The notes under the pieces were generated by a model, which searched no databases, was not told where the DNA came from, and was given only the letters and a program-made list of their open reading frames with translations. Of a stretch of DNA of 30,589 bases, positions 14,687-22,678 are shown piece by piece. The stretch's first letter is position 1; the number at the start of each line of letters is the position of its first letter. The position numbers and the translations under genes are program-made. Location: positions 1 through 30,589 of the forward strand of contig JBNJGT010000013.1 in NCBI GenBank assembly GCA_051819765.1, written 5' to 3'. This DNA comes from JBNJGT01 sp051819765. Lineage in GTDB: Archaea; Nanobdellota; Nanobdellia; Woesearchaeales; JACJVW01.

Positions 14687-16609
14687 TTAGAATTCGACCT
14701 TGATCACATCCCGATCGATCTTGTCAAGCGCGAAATTGATCCGATCTATCAGTTCCTCATCCTTTGTTCCCTTCTTGATTTGACGCATGTAATCGATAAT
14801 CTGTCGGAATACCCTGATATAGTCCCCCTCCTCCAGGTTTGAAAGAGTCAGCAGATCAGCGAATTCACACCCATCCATCCAGTCATTGATGATCGGTGCA
14901 AGGTTTCTGACCTGCCGCGGGTTGATATATTTTGCAAGATACTTGTTAGCGAACAGTTTCTTGATCAGTTTGTTTGCAAGTCCAGAAGTTTTCTTTGTCT
15001 GGTAGAACCGGTTTCCCCGTTTTGGTTCATAGGCGATGACTGCGACAGTCAGTACCAGTTCCTTGTCATCCATCTCCTTATAGATATCAGTTGCAAACAC
15101 CTCAGAGACCAGGATCTCATTCGCGTAGATGAACCGGGCAAACCATCCTTTCCATGTCAAAGCATGATCCTTGACATAGCCCAGCCGTTGCAAAAGCTTC
15201 AGCTTGTTTTTCCAGGATGCCATGATCCGCACCTGCTTGCCCCCCTGCTTTCGCTGGAAATAATCAAAGTTGCTCTTGAGTATGGTGGTTATCTCCTCCT
15301 CCTCATAGTTATTCAGGAGGTTCAGTACCGTATTGATGGAGAGCTTGAACTGCGATTGGATTGGTTCCACATCTTTTGTGGTCATCTTGATGATCTTGTC
15401 CATGTCATCCTGCGCCCGATTCACCAGCACGATCGCCCGTCCCTCTGTATCGATACCACGGCGACCGGCTCTCCCTGCCATCTGGAAATATTCCTTGGTG
15501 TTCAGGTATCTGAAGCTGATGCCATCATACTTTTGGACCGTATTGAAGCACACAGTCTTTGCCGGCATGTTTATGCCTACTGCAAAGGTCTCGGTGGCAT
15601 AAAGCACTCGGATAAGCCCCTCTCCGAACAGGATCTCCACGATCTCCTTGAGTTTTGGAAGCATCCCCGCGTGGTGGAAGGCAATCCCTCTGGAGATGAC
15701 CTCCCGCAGCCTGCCTGTACTCTGCATCGGTCTGATCTCATCAGTCAGGTGTTGTGAGAATACCTGGGCAATCCGTTTCTTCTCCTGCGAGTCAGTAAGA
15801 TCGTATCGCTTGGCGCATTCCCTTCCCTTGATCTCGCAGGCTTTGCGTGAGAATGTGAAAAAGATGGTTGGTGTTCCGTTCTTTTTTATTTCCTTGACAA
15901 CATCAAGATGGGTTGCCGGCTTGCCAAAGTCCTTGCGCTTCTTTTGTTTTCCCTTGACATGAGCATAATCAGGATACTCGTCAAGTTCCATCTTTTCCTT
16001 CAGTTTTGATGCTTTGGTCAGGCCCGTTCGTGCCTCATACACGAAATGGTTGAGCGGAACCGCCCGCTTTGCGTATTCGATGACATCAACACTGTGCTTT
16101 TGGATCGACTCGATCCAGTCAGCGAACTGCCGTGCGTTTGGGATGGTCGCAGACAGGCATAAGAATCTGATATGTTCCGGGCTGAAGATGATGGATTCCT
16201 CCCACACCGTCCCCCGCTCGATATCATTGATGAAATGAATCTCATCAAATACGATATATGATACATCGTTGACGATTGGGTCATTGACCATGAGCATGTT
16301 CCTGTAGATCTCGGTTGTCATGATAACAATCTCTGCATCAGAATTGATCACGATGTCACCTGTCAAAAGCCCAACCTTCTCTTCTCCATACTCATTCTTG
16401 AAATCCTTGAACTTCTGGTTGGAGAGCGCCTTGATCGGCGCAGTATAGAAGACCTTCTTTTTTTCCTGGATTGCCTTATCGATGATATAGTCAGCAATCA
16501 GGGTTTTTCCTGTCCCTGTTGCCGCGCTGACCACTACAGAATTATTCTTGTTGATTGAGTTTATCGCGTCCACCTGGAATTGGTCCAGGGTAAATTGTTT
16601 GTACTGCAT
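14687..16609 (-). CDS. Ski2-like DExH-box RNA helicase
   Basis: A 640-residue superfamily 2 helicase. FTLDQFQVDAI starts the protein, followed by ATGTGKT (30-36, Walker A), DEIH (122-125, Walker B), SAT (153-155), RVLYATETFAVGINMPA and QMAGRAGRRG (376-385, motif VI). The layout matches the Ski2/Mtr4/HelY group, which unwinds RNA for decay or processing. It is shorter than eukaryotic Mtr4 and has only a modest C-terminal helical region, with no sign of an arch insertion. The ATG at 16609 sits at leaderless distance from a TATA box. Confidence 0.85.
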   Translation of the reverse strand: MQYKQFTLDQFQVDAINSINKNNSVVVSAATGTGKTLIADYIIDKAIQEKKKVFYTAPIKALSNQKFKDFKNEYGEEKVGLLTGDIVINSDAEIVIMTTEIYRNMLMVNDPIVNDVSYIVFDEIHFINDIERGTVWEESIIFSPEHIRFLCLSATIPNARQFADWIESIQKHSVDVIEYAKRAVPLNHFVYEARTGLTKASKLKEKMELDEYPDYAHVKGKQKKRKDFGKPATHLDVVKEIKKNGTPTIFFTFSRKACEIKGRECAKRYDLTDSQEKKRIAQVFSQHLTDEIRPMQSTGRLREVISRGIAFHHAGMLPKLKEIVEILFGEGLIRVLYATETFAVGINMPAKTVCFNTVQKYDGISFRYLNTKEYFQMAGRAGRRGIDTEGRAIVLVNRAQDDMDKIIKMTTKDVEPIQSQFKLSINTVLNLLNNYEEEEITTILKSNFDYFQRKQGGKQVRIMASWKNKLKLLQRLGYVKDHALTWKGWFARFIYANEILVSEVFATDIYKEMDDKELVLTVAVIAYEPKRGNRFYQTKKTSGLANKLIKKLFANKYLAKYINPRQVRNLAPIINDWMDGCEFADLLTLSNLEEGDYIRVFRQIIDYMRQIKKGTKDEELIDRINFALDKIDRDVIKVEF

Positions 16610-16630
16610 GAGTGGTATGGCGCATCCCTA

Positions 16631-16643
16631 TGTTTATATATGT
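16631..16643 (-). promoter_or_regulatory. TATA box of the helicase gene
   Basis: ACATATATAAACA on the minus strand lies 22-34 bp before the ATG at 16609. Confidence 0.55.
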
Positions 16644-17144
16644 TTCCTTAACAGTGGTGTGTGCCCGTCCTATTTATTCGGCTAACACTGTTGGTTGATT
16701 TGATATCCCTCGGTTCTGAGAATCGCGTGGGGTGTAGAATAAGTTGCCTACGTATTGTTCCGGAAGACCCGATTTCTGGAAGTCCCAAAAGTCTGGCTCT
16801 GAGGATTGAAGAGATCATGGGTTCTGCAGTATATTGTCCTTTTACCCTTTCCTCATTGGGTTCAGTTCTTCCGATCAGAAACCGAAAGGTTAAGAGATAT
16901 TTCATATTCTGCTTGTTTTCCGGTCTCCAATTTTTTTGTATCCTGGTCCCTACTGGGGTTCTTACGATATGGGGCCGCTGTATCTGATTTTGGGAGGTGT
17001 ATTGTTGGGAACACCATGCCTTCTTAAATGGTGATCACATGTCCATGATTTGGGGAAGAAGAGATGGGAGATTTTCATCGAAGATCTATGAATTACTCTT
17101 TCACTGTGCAAACAGGTATTTCTTTTAGAAAAACACCCCGATAA

Positions 17145-17156
17145 CTTTATATAAAT
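17145..17156 (+). promoter_or_regulatory. TATA box of the ABC transporter operon
   Basis: CTTTATATAAAT ends 19 bp before the ATG at 17176, giving a leaderless start. Confidence 0.6.
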
Positions 17157-17175
17157 CACGCATCTGGGATACACC

Positions 17176-18195
17176 ATGGTCCAAAACTACATCCAATCTG
17201 TTTTGGCGCAGGGCTACCCGCCTGACCAGGTGACCCAAACGCTCCTCAAGCACGGCTATGATGCCAACCATATCAATCCCCACCTTCCTGTTCTTTCCCT
17301 GCACAGCATTTCCAAGTCATTCCGGAAAAACCAAGTCCTTTCCGATCTCAGCTTCCATCTCAATGAAGGAGAGCTCTTGGGTATCATCGGCCTTTCTGGC
17401 TCAGGGAAATCAACCCTTCTCAACCTGCTGGTTGGTCTCCATCACCCTGATGAAGGGACCCTGCACATCAAGCATCCGGGTCCCGCATACAGATCAAGCC
17501 CTTCGCGGGAGCTCATCGGCTATGCTCCCCAGGATCCATCATTCTACCGCCGCCTGACAGTCTGGGAAAACCTTGACCATTTTGCGTCACTCTTCAGGGT
17601 AAAGGACAAGTCCCGTGTCCCCGGCCTTATTAGGATGTTCGGCCTTGACAACGCAGCAAAAACCCTCGCCGGCAACCTCTCTGGCGGCATGCAGCGTCGC
17701 CTTGGTATTGCCTGTGCCCTGGTCCATGATCCGTCACTGTTGATCCTTGACGAACCTACCGCCGACCTTGACCCATTTTTGAGGAAGGAGATCTGGGACA
17801 TGGTTGCCCATATCAAAAGAAAAAAGACTGTATTGCTTACGACACATTTCCTCTCAGAGGTTGATGGTCTGTGTGACCGCATCGGTATCCTTCACAAGGG
17901 TACCTTGTGCGCCCTTGGCTCACCCGACTTTCTCAGCAAAAAATACTCCCGGAACATGGAGATTATCCTGGAGCTTCGCTCCAGCAATTACAAGCCGATC
18001 ATCGATTCGCTCCAGAAAAAGGAGGACATCGCCCAGGTTGTCCACCGTGATCATAAGATAATAATCTACACTCCCCAGGGGGAAAAGACCCTCCGTGCCC
18101 TGATGCAGCTCCTGGAACAGCAAGGAGAATCGGTTCATGACATTGAACTGAACAGGCCAGGTCTCACCGAGGTATTTGAGGCATTAGTCAGGTGA
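17176..18195 (+). CDS. ABC transporter ATP-binding protein with N-terminal helical add-on
   Basis: A 339-residue ATPase. GLSGSGKST (72-80, Walker A), APQD (Q-loop), LSGGMQ (168-173, signature), LLILDEP (188-194, Walker B) and TTH with His224 (switch) are all intact. The C-terminal 90 residues resemble the regulatory tail of ABC-2 type exporters. Residues 1-36 (MVQNYIQSVLAQGYPPDQVT and on) form a small helical module ahead of the ABC core, resembling short UBA-like helices. It pairs with the permease gene 3 bp downstream to form an exporter; the substrate is unknown. Confidence 0.9.
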   Translation: MVQNYIQSVLAQGYPPDQVTQTLLKHGYDANHINPHLPVLSLHSISKSFRKNQVLSDLSFHLNEGELLGIIGLSGSGKSTLLNLLVGLHHPDEGTLHIKHPGPAYRSSPSRELIGYAPQDPSFYRRLTVWENLDHFASLFRVKDKSRVPGLIRMFGLDNAAKTLAGNLSGGMQRRLGIACALVHDPSLLILDEPTADLDPFLRKEIWDMVAHIKRKKTVLLTTHFLSEVDGLCDRIGILHKGTLCALGSPDFLSKKYSRNMEIILELRSSNYKPIIDSLQKKEDIAQVVHRDHKIIIYTPQGEKTLRALMQLLEQQGESVHDIELNRPGLTEVFEALVR

Positions 18196-18198
18196 AGG

Positions 18199-19806
18199 AT
18201 GTATCGGCTGTTTAAACTGATCAAGAAGAACTTCAAGCTCCTCTTAAGGACAAAGAGTTCACTGCTCCTCATAGTTCTTTCTCCGTTGCTCTTGGTTGTC
18301 CTTGGTGGTGTTGCGTTCAACAACGCAGCCCTCCACGAGGTCCGTCTGAGCCTCTATGATGAGGGCTCCGGACTCGGCAGGGATTTCCTTGGCTCCTACC
18401 TCGTCCAGGAGACCCAAACCCTCTCTGAGTGTCAGGATGCGGTACGGTTCAATGAGGCTGTCTTGTGCCTTGCGCTTGCCAATGGTACCCGTCCCTCAGT
18501 TGATATCTTTGTCGACCAGTCCCAGTACAATCTAGCCTACATGGTATTGAAGGATCTCTCAGAGAAACTTGATTCAAAAAAATATGCCTTGAGTACTGAT
18601 TTTGCAGCGACCCTTTTTCGGACTCTCAATCATACCCGCCATGAGATTGAATCAGACCGGGAGATTGTTACCCGTTTGACAAAAAGCCACACCGAAAAAA
18701 AGCAACACCTGGAAGCTTTGACCTCTGGTCTGGAAAATACCTCTGTCGAAACCCCTGAGATCTCATCAGAACAGGTCTCCGATATCAGGGAACAGGTTGA
18801 TGCGTATAAGACACAGTCTACCTTCCTGCTTCATAAGGTCAAAAACGAACTTCGTGATACAAACACCACCGGAAATGCCACCGCACATCTGGATTCAGCC
18901 ATCGATCTGGTTGAGGACTTGTCCTTTGAGGGACACATCCAACAGATTGAGCAGGATCTGGAACAGATAAGAGGTGCATTTGAGTCCATCCAGGATACCG
19001 TCTCTGCCGCAAACACTGAAGTCACAGAGGCCCTGGCACAGGCCCGCGAATTGCATACTGTCCTTGAAAAGGACTTGTCCTGGCTCATGGATCTGCAGGA
19101 ATCCTTCGATCGTATCACTGATACGAGCCTGTCATTTGACGCGCAGACTGTCGCCCAGCCTATCGAGACCAGTGTCACTCCTTTGGCCACCAATATGACG
19201 CATTTCAACTACCTTTTCTCCGGCATTCTGGTACTGTTCATCATGTTCGTTGGCATCCTGCTTGCATCAACCCTGGTTATAATGGAGAAGACATCCAAGG
19301 CATTCATCCGCAATGTCCTGACTCCCACAAAGAATAGTGTCTTCATCCTTGCTGGATTTTTGACCACGCTTCTCCTCTTGTCATTCCAGATCCTTTTGCT
19401 TCTCGGGGTATTAGCCATATTCATGCCCTTCGGACTCATGTTCTATGGTCAATTATTCGGGGTTTTGCTGCTCATTGCAACGGTTTTCATTTTGGCGGGC
19501 ATGGCCATTGGATACCTATTCAAGACGCATGAATCCGCGATTCTGGCATCAATCGGCCTATGTGCCATTCTTTTGCTCTTCTCTGGTATGCTCCTTCCCT
19601 TGGAAAGCATGCCTTTCGCATCCCTTGCTGAATATAATCCTTTTGTGCTGGGAGAGGGCCTAGTCAAGTTGCTTTTCTTGTATCATGAGCCTCACTTTTT
19701 GAGTGAATCTGTGATATTTTTAGGTGGGTACGCAGTGATTCTTCTGGGGGCTATAGTCCTATTCCATCACCGTATCCACCTGAATCTGAGGCGTAAATCC
19801 CGATAA
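18199..19806 (+). CDS. ABC-2 type permease with long extracytoplasmic coiled coil
   Basis: A 535-residue permease: one N-terminal membrane helix (about 20-42), a large external domain (about 43-335) rich in heptad-like helices (for example ESDREIVTRLTKSHTEKKQH and QIEQDLEQIRGAFES), then about five membrane helices (about 340-530). This layout resembles YhgE/Pip-type ABC-2 proteins. The ATPase gene ends 3 bp upstream, so the two form one unit. The coiled coil could span or contact the surface layer. Substrate unknown. Confidence 0.8.
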   Translation: MYRLFKLIKKNFKLLLRTKSSLLLIVLSPLLLVVLGGVAFNNAALHEVRLSLYDEGSGLGRDFLGSYLVQETQTLSECQDAVRFNEAVLCLALANGTRPSVDIFVDQSQYNLAYMVLKDLSEKLDSKKYALSTDFAATLFRTLNHTRHEIESDREIVTRLTKSHTEKKQHLEALTSGLENTSVETPEISSEQVSDIREQVDAYKTQSTFLLHKVKNELRDTNTTGNATAHLDSAIDLVEDLSFEGHIQQIEQDLEQIRGAFESIQDTVSAANTEVTEALAQARELHTVLEKDLSWLMDLQESFDRITDTSLSFDAQTVAQPIETSVTPLATNMTHFNYLFSGILVLFIMFVGILLASTLVIMEKTSKAFIRNVLTPTKNSVFILAGFLTTLLLLSFQILLLLGVLAIFMPFGLMFYGQLFGVLLLIATVFILAGMAIGYLFKTHESAILASIGLCAILLLFSGMLLPLESMPFASLAEYNPFVLGEGLVKLLFLYHEPHFLSESVIFLGGYAVILLGAIVLFHHRIHLNLRRKSR

Positions 19807-19919
19807 AATCCTTTTGGGGGGATTATCTGATTTAGCGACACGGCTTTAGGAGGCCTATCCGAGTCATTGTGGCAGGTTTAGAGACTTTCATCCTGGTGCC
19901 CACTGGGGCAAAAAGCGAG

Positions 19920-19931
19920 TTTTTTTATAGG
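19920..19931 (+). promoter_or_regulatory. TATA box of the AK6-like gene
   Basis: TTTTTTTATAGG lies 22-33 bp before the ATG at 19953. The T-run may also end transcription of the ABC operon. Just upstream, TGCCCACTGGGGCA (19896-19909) can fold into a short hairpin. Confidence 0.45.
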
Positions 19932-19952
19932 TAAGCCTCACTTTTCATCCAA

Positions 19953-20429
19953 ATGGTTGTCATCTGTGTTACTGGAACTCCCTGTGTGGGCAAGACCACC
20001 TTTGCAAAGGAGCTCTCATCACACCTGGACTATGTCTATTTTGACGTGGGTGCTTTCATCAAGGAGAAAGGTCTCTCAGAAGGCTTTGATAACGCACATC
20101 AATGCGACATCGTTGATGAGGATATTCTGGTAGGTGCTTTGAAGACTGAGCTTACAAACATGGCAGGGGTTATTCTGGATTCACATATGTCTCATCTCCT
20201 CCCAAAAGATCTGGTTGATCTTTGTATTGTTCTCAAAGCGCCCCTCAAGACTCTCAAATCCCGTCTGGAGGCCCGAGGGTATTCTCCTGAGAAGGTGCGG
20301 GAGAATCTGGATGCTGAAATTTTTGATCTCTGCCATATTGAGGCTGTGGAGGCTGGTCACACTGTCCTTGTGCTCGATGAGGCAGGTCTTGCGGGAATCA
20401 AAAAAGTAGAAGGGATTCTTTCTCGATAG
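19953..20429 (+). CDS. AK6/Fap7-like adenylate kinase
   Basis: A 158-residue P-loop kinase with GTPCVGKTT (8-16) and the family motif DSHMSHLLP (76-84). Length and motifs fit the Fap7/hCINAP (AK6) group. These act as adenylate kinases and, in archaea and eukaryotes, help the last steps of small ribosomal subunit maturation with uS11. The segment ARGYSPEKVRENLDAEIFDL is the lid and C-terminal region typical of the group. It stands alone with its own TATA box and faces the repeat-rich wHTH locus. Confidence 0.85.
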   Translation: MVVICVTGTPCVGKTTFAKELSSHLDYVYFDVGAFIKEKGLSEGFDNAHQCDIVDEDILVGALKTELTNMAGVILDSHMSHLLPKDLVDLCIVLKAPLKTLKSRLEARGYSPEKVRENLDAEIFDLCHIEAVEAGHTVLVLDEAGLAGIKKVEGILSR

Positions 20430-20433
20430 TTTG

Positions 20434-20451
20434 GGTCTAAACTGTTGGTTC
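20434..20451 (+). repeat. 18-bp direct repeat, copy 1
   Basis: GGTCTAAACTGTTGGTTC matches 20563-20580 at 17 of 18 bases. Confidence 0.75.
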
Positions 20452-20562
20452 TTTTTGGGTTGATCCGAGGGGGTCTGGTTGTCCTTTGGTTGTCTCTGGC
20501 CTGTCCTTGAAGAGGTCAGGCAGGGCTCAAAGAAGTAGGCTTGCTTCTTATATGGTTCTATT

Positions 20563-20580
20563 GGTCTAAACTGTTGATTC
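20563..20580 (+). repeat. 18-bp direct repeat, copy 2
   Basis: GGTCTAAACTGTTGATTC, with one base different from copy 1. The copies flank 111 bp. Confidence 0.75.
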
Positions 20581-20605
20581 GGTTGGGTCTGTGGTGTCCT
20601 TGGTC

Positions 20606-20664
20606 TGTCCCTGACTTGTCCTTGTAATGTCCCTGACTTGTCCTCCCGTGTCCTTGACTTGTCC
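20606..20664 (+). repeat. Three spaced copies of TGTCCYTGACTTGTCC
   Basis: Copies lie at 20606-20621, 20628-20643 and 20649-20664, with periods of 22 and 21 bp. They are outside the coding region of the wHTH gene. Confidence 0.8.
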
Positions 20665-20678
20665 TGTCCTCAAGGACA
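20665..20678. promoter_or_regulatory. Near-palindrome downstream of the wHTH gene
   Basis: TGTCCTCAAGGACA is a 14-bp inverted repeat with only the central pair unmatched. It directly follows the third repeat copy and uses the same half-site as the palindrome at 21479-21492. Confidence 0.55.
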
Positions 20679-20696
20679 TAAGGATTTGTCCTTAGG

Positions 20697-21407
20697 TCAT
20701 CTCCCTGAGATCTGCATCTTGGTCTCTTCGGTGATATAGAATCCTTTCTTTCTGAATCCGATGTTCTTGTCTTTAATATCTGCTCCCTTCTCTCGCATCT
20801 CATATATCATGTTCCTGATGCTTTTCTCTTTCTTTCCGAGAGCTGCTGCGATGCGCTTGTAATCGAGAGGTTCAGTGGCTCGGAAGAGCACTTCCATTAA
20901 TTCGTCCTGGCTTGGGTTGAGTGCTGATTTGTCTTTTATCTGTATCTTTGGGGGTGCGATGGCTGCTCTTTGTGGTGTCCGTATCTGGGGTTGGGTGTCC
21001 TCAGGTTGTCCTTCCAGTGCTCCTTCGTCATGCTCTTGATTTGTCCTTGGATGTCCCTGACTTGTCCTTTGTTGTCCTTGACTTGTCCTTTCAAGGGCTG
21101 CGATCCGTGCGTATATGTCTTTATGGCTCTGGTGTGTCTCTCTTAGGTACTTTCCGGTCTCTTGCATGGCGTTCTTGAGCTTTTGGACATCTGAGTACAC
21201 ATGTTCGATTCCTCTGTACAATTTCTGCACGTCACGCCGCGTAACCTCTAGATTCGAGGAGTGGTGGGAGTGCATGTTCTCGTTTCTTGAGCTGATATGC
21301 AGGACCCATTGCCTGAGGATATCCAGGTCCTGCGTGATATTGTTGCAGGCTTTTTCCACATCAGGCTGATGTCTCTTGCTTGAGAGTCTTCTGAGATATC
21401 TGATCAT
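20697..21407 (-). CDS. Coiled-coil and winged-helix protein with repeat-encoded linker
   Basis: A 236-residue protein in three parts: a helical, coiled-coil-like region (about 15-107), a low-complexity linker (about 107-160) and a winged-helix domain (about 165-236; DELMEVLFRATEPLDYKRIA, then EKSIRNMIYEMREKGA). The linker peptides RTSQGQ and RTSQGH come from copies of the DNA repeat TGTCCYTGACTTGTCC. Probably a DNA-binding regulator that oligomerises; target unknown. The ATG at 21407 is placed about 30 bp from a TATA-like box. Repeat copies and palindromes at both ends suggest self-regulation. Confidence 0.7.
   Translation of the reverse strand: MIRYLRRLSSKRHQPDVEKACNNITQDLDILRQWVLHISSRNENMHSHHSSNLEVTRRDVQKLYRGIEHVYSDVQKLKNAMQETGKYLRETHQSHKDIYARIAALERTSQGQQRTSQGHPRTNQEHDEGALEGQPEDTQPQIRTPQRAAIAPPKIQIKDKSALNPSQDELMEVLFRATEPLDYKRIAAALGKKEKSIRNMIYEMREKGADIKDKNIGFRKKGFYITEETKMQISGR
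21052..21088 (+). repeat. Two in-gene copies of TGTCCYTGACTTGTCC
   Basis: Copies at 21052-21067 and 21073-21088 have a 21-bp period, or seven codons, and encode the RTSQG linker peptides on the minus strand. Confidence 0.8.
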
Positions 21408-21436
21408 TGTCGCTCTACTATTCTTTAAAATCTCTC

Positions 21437-21450
21437 TTCTTTAAATAGTT
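21437..21450 (-). promoter_or_regulatory. TATA-like box of the wHTH gene
   Basis: CTATTTAAAGAAG on the minus strand is about 30-43 bp before the ATG at 21407. A second A/T-rich stretch, GATTTTAAAG, is nearer. Confidence 0.4.
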
Positions 21451-21473
21451 TTGCCCTGTTTTTGGGACATGTG

Positions 21474-21492
21474 GGACATGTCCTTAAGGACA
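21474..21492. promoter_or_regulatory. Overlapping palindromes upstream of the wHTH gene
   Basis: GGACATGTCC (21474-21483) overlaps the perfect 14-bp palindrome TGTCCTTAAGGACA (21479-21492). They lie about 25-40 bp upstream of the TATA-like box of the wHTH gene, a position usual for archaeal regulator sites, and just downstream of the next gene's coding end. Confidence 0.6.
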
Positions 21493-21494
21493 AG

Positions 21495-22403
21495 TCACTC
21501 GAGAATCTCTACAGAATCGATTTTGCTGTCTCCATCCAGGTCAAATCCTTGGAGGACCGCATAAAATCTCTTTTGTCCGCAGAATTTTGAAAGCGTCTTA
21601 TTCGCAAATCTGGTGAGGCCTATCACTGCCGTCTTCGTGCCGATCCCGCGGGTCCCTGCAAGTATAAGGCACCATTTGTGAGGGTTGAACGGGTTTGGGA
21701 TCCGTGCGATGACTCCTGTTGCATCCTCTGAATATCGCTCCTTCCCATGGATGCCCCATATCTCTTCTTGGGCGAAAGTGACAGGCATATGCCTGTTGAG
21801 TTCGGCCATGGCAAGGTTCGTGACAGGCCCCCCTACGACTATGAGGTTGCTCTGTGTGGCCTTTATGTCTGTATCCACATCCAGTGCGGCAGAAAACTCC
21901 TCAGGAAGTGAGCACATGTGGCCCAGGAATACCCCTAAATCTATGGCATAATGTCCATCTCGTGCCCGTGCCTTATACGGGCCATGGGGGTCAGGGTTTC
22001 CGACAACAATCTTTCCTGTGAACTCTCCTTTTGCGATGAATGGGTCCAGGAAAGTGTGCAGTTGGTCCTTTTCCGGAGTTTCTTGGGTAAAGTGCTTCCA
22101 TTCTTCTTTGAGGGGGATGACTGCATTGTGGGCACAAAGTCCGAATTTCTGCGCGATTGTACCTCGTATCTGCTTTTTTTCCACGATTTTGACCAGTTCA
22201 GCTTCAAGGAGGGCCTTGAGGTGGTAGTAGACCGTTTGTTCATTGAGGCCTGTTTTTTGGGCGATTTGTGAGGGGTATAACGGCCTGTGGCCTAATAGTG
22301 TGAGGATGTGGTGTCTGCTTTTGTGGGCAATCGCTTTGCCGTGAGGGATTCTGACTGCGCTGCTTGTCTCCCATTTGCCTTTGTTTTCCCGGAGAATCCA
22401 CAT
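21495..22403 (-). CDS. Winged-helix protein fused to an S-layer-like domain
   Basis: A 302-residue protein. Residues 22-90 form an ArsR-like winged helix (HHILTLLGHRPLYPSQIAQK, then NEQTVYYHLKALLEAELV). The C-terminal part (about 165-302) contains NLIVVGGPVTNLAMAELN, IPNPFNPHK and LAGTRGIGTKTAVIGL, resembling the C-terminal domain of archaeal S-layer proteins. It closes with FDLDGDSKIDSVEILE, an EF-hand-like calcium loop. There is no signal peptide, so the S-layer-like part probably acts inside the cell, perhaps as a sensor or binding domain. Confidence 0.7.
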   Translation of the reverse strand: MWILRENKGKWETSSAVRIPHGKAIAHKSRHHILTLLGHRPLYPSQIAQKTGLNEQTVYYHLKALLEAELVKIVEKKQIRGTIAQKFGLCAHNAVIPLKEEWKHFTQETPEKDQLHTFLDPFIAKGEFTGKIVVGNPDPHGPYKARARDGHYAIDLGVFLGHMCSLPEEFSAALDVDTDIKATQSNLIVVGGPVTNLAMAELNRHMPVTFAQEEIWGIHGKERYSEDATGVIARIPNPFNPHKWCLILAGTRGIGTKTAVIGLTRFANKTLSKFCGQKRFYAVLQGFDLDGDSKIDSVEILE

Positions 22404-22647
22404 TTTTGCCTGAAAAGTGAGTGTAAGCCATATGGGGTCCCTGCAAATATTATAAGTTTTATGATAATATTATCTGTTTTCTTGGATCATTTGTAGCATC
22501 TGCAACTGCTTTTGGGTCGCCTGATTATCTCCGTAAGGCTATTTTATGCTCATTTTCCTTTTCTAAACACTAAATTGGCCTATTGGCTGCTTCGAAAGAT
22601 AAAATGGGTGTATCCAGCTCTATTGCCGCAACATGCGTCTTAATTAA

Positions 22648-22657
22648 GGTTTTAAAG
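22648..22657 (+). promoter_or_regulatory. TATA box of the glm operon
   Basis: GGTTTTAAAG lies 22-31 bp before the ATG at 22679 (leaderless). Confidence 0.5.
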
Positions 22658-22678
22658 CTGGCAATGTGAGCGTCAGAC

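Larger units (their letters stand above)
16610..17175. other. Long intergenic region without a supported gene
   Basis: These 566 bp separate two divergent promoters. Short frames exist (for example 16661-16987 plus and 16648-16905 minus), but none has a recognisable protein, ribosome site or good promoter spacing. AACAGTG at 16650-16656 and CACTGTT at 16687-16693 could pair. A T7 run lies at about 16931-16937. No tRNA, SRP or RNase P signature was found by eye. Confidence 0.5.
20430..20696. other. Repeat-rich intergenic region
   Basis: 267 bp without a supported gene, between two convergent genes. It holds an 18-bp imperfect direct repeat and three copies of a 16-bp unit also present inside the neighbouring gene, plus a near-palindrome at 20665-20678. 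A short minus-strand frame (20558-20803) reads RTSQGHG-like peptides but is out of frame with the gene, and is not called as a CDS. Confidence 0.7.

Noticed and set aside
15164..15757. 197-codon plus-strand frame
   Set aside because: It lies fully antisense inside the helicase gene, whose motifs are certain; no known domain or start signal.
16648..16905. 85-codon minus-strand frame in the intergenic region
   Set aside because: No recognisable domain, no promoter at proper spacing, and overlapped by an equally weak plus-strand frame.
20606..21088. CRISPR array
   Set aside because: Units are 16 bp with 5-6 bp spacing, and two copies are inside a coding linker; no unique spacers of CRISPR size.
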